A stretch of 64,000 nucleotides of DNA from Harmothoe impar (Eukaryota; Annelida; Polychaeta; Phyllodocida; Polynoidae): positions 38,718,976 through 38,782,975 of the forward strand of contig OX381718.1 in NCBI GenBank assembly GCA_947462335.1, given 5' to 3'. The position numbers were made by a program, and so were the translations under genes. The notes below the pieces were generated by a model, which had not been told where the DNA came from, searched no databases, and worked only from the letters and a program-made list of their open reading frames with translations. Numbering within the stretch: the first letter of the stretch is position 1; each line of letters starts with the position of its first letter. Positions 50,301 to 62,300 of the stretch are shown here, in pieces.

Positions 50301-53300
50301 CCAGTCATTGCATGCCACAATGCTTTACGTGCAATCACAAATTGTAGTTGCATTAATCTGATACTAATAAAAAAACTAATTCTATTCTTTTTTTTTAATT
50401 CATGAACAGTTGGCACCCCATATATTTAAGATGACTACCATTCATTTAAGATGCTTGAAATGCAATCTCGAATTGTAGTTGCATCAATTTAATGCTAATA
50501 AAAAACAAATTCTTATCGATTTTTCTTTCATGAATAGTTGGCACCCCATAAGGTGGCTACTATTCATATTAATGCAAATACAATGCTTTAAGTGCTATTA
50601 CGAATTGTAGTTGCATAAATCTGATACTAAAAAAAAAAAAAAATTCTATTTGATTTTTCTTTCATGAACAGTTGGCACCCCATAAATTAAAAATGCACCC
50701 AGCACCCAGGTCAACAGCTATATACGGACACATGAATAGTTTCATGTTCAAACCAAACGTGGCGCTAGATGGCGGGGGCGCCGCTTACGTATGGTTTGAT
50801 GGGGTGCACGACTGAGACTCCTGGTGGGTCTTTTGGGAACCTCATTTTGACAGCTGTCAAAAGCAACAAGATGGCCGCTAAGCATTGGATTTTCCATAGC
50901 CAGTTTTGTTTGCCCTTGGCATTCCTTCCCTGTACTGTCATATTGATGCCATTTGGAATATAGGATGATTGACTATTAAAGAAGACTCGGTTGAAATGAG
51001 AGCAATATGACACATGTAGAAGTATCAAAACTAGGCTTGTTTACATCGTCTTATCATGCTTCTGTACTACACTTGCCGGGACCATTTGGGTACCAGCAGT
51101 CTGCTTCAGGGAATCCCCACCAGGAGTCTCAGTCGTGCACCCCATCAAACCATACGTAAGCGGCGCCCCCGCCATCTAGCGCCACGTTTGGTTTGAACAT
51201 GAAACTAACACATGAACCTCCCCTGCCTGTTCTCCTTCAATGCAGAGTGAAGTGGGTGGGAGGGGGTGACCATCAACAGTGCATAAACACTTTGATTGGA
51301 TGACAATGCAGTTTTTATATTATAACCCTAAATTTGTGCAACGAAAATCATCAAGAAATACTAAGTATTTTTTCCAAAGAATAGCTTTTCTAGAATGGCT
51401 CGATACTCAGAAATTCTACTGCGAATAAAAAAAAGTCAAATTCTGATTCTAAACACCTGAAAAGTGAGAAATGCTGGCGTTCACGGTTTATGTGGGAAAT
51501 GTACTAAAAACACAAAAAATATGCAACAAAACCCTAATTTTCTCAAAAACTGTTCAGTAGGATTTTTTCTAACTGAGGTTCCAGTGTTTTCTACTCTCAT
51601 ATTACACATTGGCATAGAGAATATATTGGCACCTAGTCAGGATTTTGCCCTAGAAGCAATCTGTGAGGCAAAAAACAGCCAAAATGAGCCACTGGTCTGA
51701 AGTATAAAACTGGGCATCGATCACTATAGAGCTACAAAGAGAGAGAATCGATGTCCAGTAATAACTGTTTCACCACTTCCAACCAGTCTCCCTCGCTGAT
51801 TGCCTCCCTCACGCACTGCCCACCTGGCTCCCTCACTGCCTGCATGCCTCCATCACTACCTGCCTGCCTCCTGCACTGCCCACTTGCCTCCCTCACTGTC
51901 CACTTACCTCCCTCACTGCCCACCTGCCTCCTGCACTGCCCACCCACCTGCCTCCTGCACTGCCCACTTATCTCCCTCACTGCCCACCTGCCTCCTGCAC
52001 TGCCCACCCACCTGCCTCCTGCACTGCCCACTTACCTCCCTCACTGCCCACCTCCTTCCCTCACTGCCCACCTGCCTCCTGCACTGCCCACTTACCTCCC
52101 TCACTGCCCACCTCCTTCCCTCACTGCCCACCTGCCTCCCTCACTCTCCACCTGCCTCCTTCACTGCCCACCTGCCTCCTGCACTGCCCACTTATCTCCC
52201 TCACTGCATGTCGGCCTCTCTCACTGCCCACCTGCCTCCTGCATTGTCCACTTACCTCCCTCACTGCCCACCTCCTTCCCTCACTGCCCACCTGCCTCCC
52301 TCAGTCTCCACCTGCCTCCTTCACTGCCCACCTGCCTCCTGCACTGCCCACTTATCTCCCTCACTGCATGCCGGCCTCCCTCACTGCCCACCTGCCTCCT
52401 GCACTGCCCACTTACCTCCCTCACTGCCCACCTCCTTCCCTCACTGCCCACCTGCCTCCCTCAGTCTCCACCTGCCTCCCTCACTGCCTGCCTGCCTCCC
52501 TCACTGCCCACTTACCTCCCTCACTGCCCACATGCCTCCTGCACTGCCCACTTACCTCCCTCACTGCCCACCTGCCTCCTGCACTGCCCACTTACCTTCC
52601 TCACTGCCCACCTGCCTCCTGCGCTGCCCACTTACCTCCCTCACTGCCCACCTGCCTCCTGCACTGCCCACTTACCTCCCTGACTGCCCATCCGCCTCCT
52701 GCACTGCCCATTTACCTCCCTCGTTGCCTGCCTGCCTGCCTCCCGTACTGCCCACCTGCCTCCTGCACTGCCCACCTGCCTCCTGCACTGCCCACTTACC
52801 TCCCTCACTGCCCACTTACCTCCTGCACTGCCCACTTACCTCCCGCACTACCCACTTACCTCCCGCACCAACCATTTACCTCCCTCACTGCCCACTTACC
52901 GGGGTAGCTCCCACACTGCCGACTTACCACCCCTGCAGGGTGAAGGGGAAGTTAAATGGGACCAAAATTAAGTGCAGAAGTCCACCTTTAGCTCTATAGT
53001 AACACACAGGCTTTTTCGCTAAAAAGGGTGGAATTTGTTGGTCATCATCCTCAAGGGGGTCTAAAAATAATTGATTCCCCCCCCCCCAAATGACCAAAAA
53101 TGACAACTCTTTCAGAAATGTTTGCCAAAAAAAATGTAGCAATTCCTAAAAAAGTAGGAAAAGTGGCATCTCTGTCCCTAAGGACATGCTATATATACGT
53201 CCATGACCGTAGAGATGCTGCTGATGTAGGAACCACAACAGGACGTAACCCACCATGCCCTCAGTGTGACCCACATGTGTGTGCCTTGTGATAATATCAT

Positions 53301-56300
53301 CTACTCCTATAAACGTGTGGCATGGCTTATACATGTACCATATATGGGTAACTTTGTACCACATGGTTCCTATGACATTATTTTGAACAGTGCATGGAAT
53401 ATTAACACAGTTTACTGCCCAACTTCACAGCTCTGGGTAGCAGCATTTAATTTTAAAATGGCACCTGCCGAAGTGTACCTAAAGCTTTTTTCTGATTGCC
53501 TAAGGGATTTCCACAGATATATACGGTCAGGAAATCCCCTTACCTATTAAATTGTGGAGGGTCTATACAAACATACATGCGTAGGTAATCAGTACCCCTG
53601 CCATCCAACTGATAAAGAGTGGTCTAGGTCACAGTCACTACTACCATAAAACCTTGCGTATACGCCTAACTTTAAGGGAGTGCTCATTTTTTAACAACAG
53701 GGGGGGGGGTGGTGGATTTGGGGGGGGGGGTAAAAAATTTGGACCCCTTGACCGGGGGGGGGGTAAAAAATTTAGACCCCTCTTGGGGGGGGGTGAAAAA
53801 AATTCAACCCGTTTTGAGGGAAAAAGCCCGCGCGTTACTATGCTACAAAGGGGCGCGAACGCGCGCAATTTTCGGCCTGCCGGGGGGGGGGGGTAAAAAA
53901 TTTCGACCCCTCTAGCGGGGGGGGTGAAAAAATTTCGCGCGCTCCGCGCGAAATCTCACCGCCCCCCCCCTGTTGTTAAAAAATGAGCACTCCCTTACAT
54001 ATGAGCCCTCCCCCACCTCCTCCCAAATTTGGAGAATCATATAAGCATATCGGAAGATCTTATTGTGATAACTTGCGTATAAGCCGCACTCTGACTTAGT
54101 CCTGATACTATACACTGCACTGGCAATTTGACTTGCGTACTAGCCATTGGCTTTACGCAAGGTTTTACGGAACTACTATGTACACTAGTCATCATGTAAG
54201 GCCCCTATCGTCTAAGCCTAAGAATATAGTCTTTATCAAATGGGCTAGCTATAGTTGGTTTAACATTGAAATCTTGGCCCATCAATCTACAAAGTATAGG
54301 CACACATCTCTGGGTGTATGTACATCAGCTGGAGTGCAATAGCTATAATTTACATGCCAGGTATTGATGGTAACACTAGGTAAGTGAGCAATCGTCATGA
54401 TGATAACCGCATCTTGTACACATGTTATCTACAGCAAACAGTTTAACACTAAGATGCTTCAATAGTTGGGGATAATGTGGGTGGGCTATGTCTTGTGGAA
54501 TGTCGTTTACTTGATGGAATCACCGTAGGATTGGATTTTTGAGATAGGTAATGCGATTACATGTACCGTAAATTCCCACGTACTACCCGCGGGTTGTACG
54601 CGAATCAACCTCAGCTTTCGTTTGATACCAAACATGCCTATATAGGGTGCGGGTTATACGAGGGTTTTTATTACTATAGAACAGTACTAAAATAGAAGTT
54701 TTCAAACCCAGAAACAGGTTCTAGGATTCTCCTAAGTTGGGGGTGCGGGTTATACGCGAGATGCGGGTTATACGCGGGAATTTACGGTATTACCTTTATC
54801 ATTTATTGAAGTCATCCAGTATGTATATAACAGTAAGTGGATATTCAAATTAAAAAGTGATTTCCTAGTCATCATATTATATAGCTTGGTAAATTATAGA
54901 GGCATTGCATGAATTGTGTCAATGACATGTGAGAGAACGGAGAGTGACGAGGGAGGGTGTGAAGGAGGGAAGCCCTGCTACCAAAAGTTATATGTACAGT
55001 CTTCGACACACTTTCTAATGTCAGTTGTAGCATACATTTTACCTACCGTAAATTCTCGCGTATAAGCCTAACTCGCGTATAAGCCGCACCCCTAACTCTG
55101 ACAAATTATATAAGCCGCAGAGGGGGTCTGAATATTGCAATTTTGGTACTGTAGTATACTAATAAAAACTCTCGTATAACCCGCACCCTATATAGGCATG
55201 TTTGGTATCAAAAGAAAGCTGAGTCTGACTCGCGTACAAGCCGCGGCTTCTACGCGAGAATTTACGGTAGTTTAAAATTAATTCCATCCAAGTTTTGACA
55301 GTTATATAAAGCTGTATACATTTCTTTATGGGTCTGTTAATTCATTAAGTGAACAAATGTTGGCACCACCAAGAGCCTAGACACAAAGTTTAGCTTAAAA
55401 TTCCACTCCTTTCACCACATCCTTATTTTCTTTATTATGACCTAAGTCAGTATAACCTGAAAATAGGATAGGTGTTCCTGTATACGCTGTACAACTACGA
55501 TATACACTCATCATCGTGTAAAGCCCCTATCGTCTAAGCCTAAGAATATAGTCTTGATCAAATGGGCTAGATATAGCACGCTTAAAATTTAGATCTTCAC
55601 CCATCAACAAAGTATAGGCATACAGTTCTGGGTGTATCAGCGTCCAGTTCTACAACAAGTTTCGGAGTACAATAGCTATATTTACATGCCATGTATTGAT
55701 GACAACACTAGGTAAGTACACAAGAGTCACCACGATAACCTCATCTTGTACACATGTTATCTACAGCAAACAGTTTAACACTAAGATGCTTCAATAGTTT
55801 GGTGATAAGGCGGGCTATGTCTAGTGGAACGTGGTTAGTCGAATTACCATAGGATTGGATTTTGAGATAAGTGATTTTGAGATAAGTTACCCTTAACATA
55901 TATTAAAGTCTTCTAGTACATACCAGTCCGTGGACATTCAAATAAAAAGTGATTTCGTAGACATGGTATTATATAGCTTGGTAAATTATAGAGGCATTGG
56001 ATGAATTGTGACATGAATTGTGTCTAGGTCATGTGAGAGAGCAGAGAGTAATGTACAGTAATACTGATTGTAATTTCTTGCAATTTGTTTTTCGTAATAT
56101 TGATGTGATTTGCATGAGTGGAGCCAATAGGAGGAGGGGAATAAGTAAATGAGGAGAGGATCAGAGGGGAGTGAGAGGGATTGAATATCAGGAAGAGGGG
56201 TGGGGGGAGAAAGGAGTGCAGAGGGGAGAGAGAAGGGAGGATGAGAGAGAGTAATGAATAAGGGAGTGAAGAGTGAGGGAGAGAAGGGAAGATGGGAGGG

Positions 56301-59300
56301 AGTAAAAGATGAGGGAGTGAAGAAGGGAGAGAGGGAAGGCAGGAGGGGAGGGAGTAAGCCTCAGTAAGGAGTGAAGAAGTATTAGGGAAGGGAGATAGAG
56401 GTAGAAGTGGGGGGAATGGGGAAGGGATGGATCTTTCTAACAATAGATACCATATTCTAGCTACACCTATTCAATCATCTTTGTCTTTCAGAACCGGCTG
56501 AATGCAGTTCTCGCTCCTCAAGATTCAATACGTTGACGACCCGACTGTCGTTCACGACTAACATCATCATGGGGCTGGTTCTACTCCTACTTATTGTCAC
56601 AACCATTCATCTGACAATATCAGACAGCTTCAGTGAACAGTCCCAAGTTCAGGGCTGTCCAGATATGTGTAATTGCAAGCTGATGGACACAGCGCTCACT
56701 ATATCAAACTGTCCACAGGATCTAATCAGAGAACTCACCAAGATGTTGCCCACTTATAGGAATCTAACACACTTGACGGTGACGAAATCAAAATTGTCCC
56801 GGTTACCATCCGAGTTATCAATGTTGTCGCGCCTCAGTGTTTTAAACCTTACACACAACAGTATACTAGCCGTACCATGGGATGCACTGAGGGGGCTAAC
56901 TCACTTCAAGGTGGTCGACCTTAGTTTTAACCGGATAACCTTCATTGAGAAATGGTCGTTTTATGAGTTCAAGCAGCTTACAGAGCTATATTTGGACAAT
57001 AACAATATTAGTGTGATAGAGCTAGATGTGTTCTTACAAGCATCTCGTATTCCGTCCTTACAAGTTGTTAGCCTCTCCGGTAACAGCCTGTCGACAATTG
57101 ATTCATGGCCGATGTCCCTGGCTAAAGACCGTTCCCTGATCGTAAATCTTGAGAATAATATCATTTCCGCAGTTACAAACAAAGCGAATGCTTCCTTTAA
57201 ATCTTGCAGAGATGTGAATTTGACTTTTCTTTTACGGAATAATAAGCTGACAAATTTTATTGAAATTTTCCAAACATGGGTAATTGCGGGGAACTCTGAA
57301 CGCGATATCCATGACTGCCTTCGCCATGCTGTATTCGATATGCGTGCCAACCCTCTTGTTTGCGACTGCAAAGATTACAAAATATACAAAGATCTTCAGA
57401 AATACATCATGTATTACCCACAATACTATGACGAATTAAAATGTGCCGAGCCAGAGAGTTTGAAAGATCAAAACCCCCTTGCGATTGAACTGAACAAGTT
57501 TGTATGCGACATTCACGTAGACTGTCCGCTTGGGTGTACATGCTTGAACACACCAAATCAGAGGGGCATTAGTCTGAACTGCGGCAAGTATTACACCAAA
57601 CCGGAACTACCACAGCACATCCCCACACTACCTGAAGATACATATCGTTATCATCTGAACTTTGATGGCAGCAATATTAGAAAAATCACCTTTAGACCAT
57701 ATCTCGCGCGGGTCGTCTACGCCAGCTTTAGTTATAATGCGATCACCCATATCGAGATGGACGCCCTACAATGTCTCCAGAATGCACTTGTTTTACATTT
57801 GGATAACAATAAATTAGAAAGAATGCCAACTAATCTGACCACCATACGATTCAGTCCAAGTGCCAAACTGAAGCTTGGAAATAACCGATGGCGCTGCGAT
57901 TGCAATGCTGTTGAAATGAAATTCTGGCTGAGTGAACAGTATCGTGTTATCCGTGATATGAAAACCATTATTTGCAACACACCAGAAAGTCTCGCAGGAA
58001 AGATGATTATAAATATTGATAGTGAACTCTTTTGTATGGACCGAAACACAAGTAACAGACTCACAATTATGCTTGCTGTTGGTATTCCACTTTTGGTGAT
58101 ATGTATTTTTACGACAATAATTGTAATCAGATGGAAGAAGAACAAAAACCCAGAGTCATTGACAAGGCAGAGTCCTAAAGAAAAGGACCAAACTTCAGAT
58201 GAAGGAAAGGAATTTGATATATTTGTATCCTACGCTACTGAAGATGAGACATACGTTGGCGAATATCTTATTCCTGAACTTGAAAAGCGAGGCTTCAAAA
58301 TTTGTTTCCATCGGGTGCACTTCCACGGAGGCAAACCGATCATGGTGAACATATCGGAATGCATCGAGAAGAGCAAAAGGACATTGGTCTTTTTCTCTGA
58401 AGAATTCAAAATAAGTCCTTTTTCAATGTTTGAGTTTTCTGTCGCTCGAGAGTTGGACCTCATGAATCGCACCAAGCGTCTGGTCACTATTAAAGACACC
58501 GATCTCAATATGGATGAACTGGAAATCACCGAGAAAATTTACTTCAAGAGAAATACGTATGTATGCCGCGAGGCAGAGCATTTCTGGGACAACCTTCTCT
58601 ACACTCTTCCCACTGAGAAACTGGGAATACAAGTACAAGTAGACGTACCACAGGTACAAACGACTCTAACCCCTTCACCACTGGGTTTCTTGTAACTCAA
58701 TGCATTTTTGTGCAATATATTGGCTTACCGCGTGGAAGGGGTTAGGGAATGATGTGTATATTCCCTAAATTCCTGCCTATAAGCCGCATATCAGGCATAT
58801 ACATATCAAAGCTGCACCCTGACTGCGGGAAGATCCTCTCACCACGGGTTGTAAACAGGAATTTACAGCACCGTAAATTCTTACAGGTCAAATCGCCAGT
58901 ACAGCTTATAGGATCGGCCCTAAGTAGGTGTGTGGCTTATACGTGAATTTTCATAATAAGTATACTACAGTACTAAATCACAAAGAAGAAAACATGCGTT
59001 TTGAATATAAGAATGTTTACAATAACATTAAGTGGGAGATATTCCTTTTAGAATGGAGGAGATAGGACGTGCAGTGACCTTGTATCGTAGTCTCTTGTAC
59101 AACCCCTTCTATAACCCACACTTTGACCTTCAGGGACACGCACGTATTTGCATCTGCAGCTACCGTAAAACCTTGCGTATAAGCCTAACTCGCGTATAAG
59201 CCGCACCTAGACTTGAGGCCGATCCTATAAGCCACACCGGCGATCTGACTCGCGTACTAGCCGCGGCTTATACGCGAGGTTTTACGGTACGCAAAATTTG

Positions 59301-62300
59301 TATAATACGGACGTCCATACTTTGTGGAGAAACAGCAGGTCTGATTTTGGCTACTTTAAATCAATACTGTAGAGCACTCCCAAAAATATTTGTACAACCA
59401 GGGATGTTCTACCCCCTGGCCTAACCCACGATCCCAATCTTGTAATTGTGTATAACCTACATCTGGCCGAGACATTACGGTAGGCAAAAGACTGGTTCAA
59501 ATATGTGAAATGGCCTGACATCGATTTAAAATGGAGATACTTGGTCTAGGGCCAAATGCAGACCGATACATGTAGGCCTACATAATAAATAGTACATTCA
59601 TGTGACTGGAACCTGATCTCATATGACTCGGACAGTCTATTCTAAGGATCAATTTATGGAGAAAGTGTAAATATCTGAGAGTCCATTGTTTTTACCTACT
59701 TTATAGGTCACCTAAATGGAATCTATTTGCTCTGTGGTATATTATAGATCTGACGTCGTATGACAAATATATTTATCAAGATGTGCGAGATATCAATAGC
59801 GAAGAGAATTGTTTCTTGCCAACTCCAATTCATTTTGAATAGATTCATACACATATCACCTGAAATGCTAAAAAGAAAATGGGATAATGTGAGACGAGTT
59901 GTCTGAGTGAGAAGCGCATTATTAACAAATTACAGTACTGGTAATTTGCGCAAAATCTTTCCACATATATGCTGTGACAATATTGAGATATACATGTAAT
60001 TAGATATTAACCCCAGTTCAAATCTGTACAGTTCTGTCTGATATTAAAAGATTACATCAAATGACTTGTGTGCTAAACTGTTTCCGAATGCAGCTTATGA
60101 AATTAGTTCTACAAATAATATAAACTAGACGGAGAGCGCATTAACATAAATCAATTGGGAATGCAAATAACACATGTGTGCATTCACGAAAATATGCCCA
60201 TAACCCATTTCCCGAAACAGGACTCGAAATGACCTGGTTTATAATGGGAAACAATAAAAAATATGATATAAAACTGAGTTTCGTTTTCTCTCTCATGCCA
60301 ATATCTCTGCAATGCTATGTTTGCTGACATTGCACTTCTCCATCTCCCTACTGGTATGTGATGGGTTTCACGTGCACATGTGATCTTAGTTAAGTTATTT
60401 TTTGGTTTCATAGGATCCATCGATTCTGAAGAATCTTTAGATTGATAAATCAAAATTCAAAAGAATGAGCATTTCGTCGATATTCCTGATGACGAGTTGG
60501 AAGCTTTCTTTTCTAATCACCTCATGATGATTGTTTATACCAATACATGTTCATTTATTGTACCGAGTTTATAGAGAACATTTGCGAAAAACCCTCAACA
60601 AATATGATGAACGTTAAAATATCCTCTTGAAAGTTAATTCTCGACATATCACAGGGATAACAAAAGATAAAGTTGAAAATATGTGGAGTTTTAGGCAGCC
60701 TTTATGCATGAATCTTCGTTGCTGTCAGCTTTGGGTTCAAAACCCTTTTAAATTTAAGGGCCACATAGTGTGTTTATATATTATGCCCTCTGTTGTCATG
60801 ATGCATCAATACAGCCCACGCGAGTCTACTTCATGCATCATGCCAACCCTTGGGAATGTATCTGTCAGGCGCAGAATCAGAACCAGCTCAATTCCGGAAA
60901 TGCTCTAGCACAATTCCGGAACTGCGCAGGGCAATTCCGGAATTGCTCCCTATTTAGATAGGGCAGTGTCAGAATTCATACTGTAGATACATATATAGCA
61001 TTTAAATATATCTTTCAATGTGGTTTTAGGATGTTGTGCCATACCTTAGAGGTGTGATTACAATTACTAGGACGTTCCTATGCATCTCCCACCTCACTGT
61101 AGGTGTGATTATTAAGGTGTGGAAATAATCCCTCTGGTGTGATAAAACAATGGGGGTTACATAGAACCCAACAAGGAGCCAACTAATACAGTAAAACTTC
61201 CTTACACATACAGACTTTACACTACTGCTCTATTTGTATGGCACACTAACTTATTTTAAAAGACTTGTTATTAAGATGTAAAAGTTCCGATATTGCGCAA
61301 ATTCCGATATTGCGCGTGACATATCAACCCCATATAGTCGGCATGATGCTTGAATGCAGCATAGACGAGTTATTCACCCGGGCTGCATTCACGCATCATA
61401 ACGACAAAGGGCATGATGCTTTAAAACATTTAAAGAGTTACCACTCACCTTAGGAGGTGTAGGCGGTTTGACCGGTGGCTTCGGGGTGTTGGGAAACGTG
61501 ACGTTCCAGTCGTCGAAAGGGTTGTAGGCGTGGGCGCAGTCGTTGCCCAGTAAGAGGCCGCAGACCTCTGACGGACTCAGTGCCAGTTTAATCACCAGAG
61601 TCAGAACCTCCTCCTGTATACAGTGTATTTATTTCATTAACTTTGTCATTTTTGTTGTTTACATTTTGTTGACATATTATATATCAGGGGTATTTGATTC
61701 ACTATTTTCATTTCAGTCCTACATAACTGACTTTTGATCTACCGGGTGTCAGGCCTAAAAAGAAAATTTCTAGATTTTTGGGTTTTATCAAGAGAAAATG
61801 AAAGATAGTCTTGTGCCCAGCCTTTACCTACCCAGCTTTTATTAGCATGTTACCAGACAAAAAAAAAGGCTTTTAAATATTCTTGGGCGCAGAAGGCCTG
61901 GTTGCTAGGGAGAGGCAAAGGGTCTAGCTACGTAGGCAATGTACTAGGAAAAGTCACCATTTTGCTTTTTTCTCTGTAAATAATGATATTTTGAATATCT
62001 TTCAGACTTTGCAACCCTTTTTGTTGTGGGTAGCTTAGATCTCTTGCGATAAGGATTTTTACACCTTTTCCTAGAACATTGCCTATTCATTTAGCCCCCT
62101 TTTGTGGGGTGTTATCTTAGGGAAGATAAGCCTGATAAGGGCCATGCTGAACTGTGTCGTAGGTTCTGCTCCCGAGAATAAACTGACCTGGAACTCCTTA
62201 ATGATGTAGCGGCAGACCCGGGCGTCTTCAATATGGAGGTCGGTGCAGAGAGTGGTCAGTGCAGCGGCAACTTCATCCTTACTCTTCCCCTGCGCCATCA

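Larger units (their letters stand above)
54171..56060. repeat. Direct duplication upstream of the TLR gene
   Basis: 54171-55010 and 55488-56060 are direct copies (shared GGCCCCTATCGTCTAAGCCT-like, TTGTACACATGTTATCTACA, AGCAAACAGTTTAACACTAA and TATAGCTTGGTAAATTATAG blocks). The first copy contains a 226-bp insertion (54564-54789) absent from the second. A further inverted-repeat element (55044-55269) lies between them. Confidence 0.75.

Noticed and set aside
51751..52999. Long plus-strand frames of 179-399 aa (His/Cys/Pro/Leu-rich)
   Set aside because: They are translations of the 20-bp minisatellite, open in several frames at once, with no non-repeat domain.
56024..56443. 139-aa minus-strand Ser/Leu/Pro-rich frame
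   Set aside because: Translation of the polypurine tract on the opposite strand.
56533..56568. Upstream TTG start for the TLR
   Set aside because: Non-ATG; the ATG at 56569 directly opens the signal peptide.
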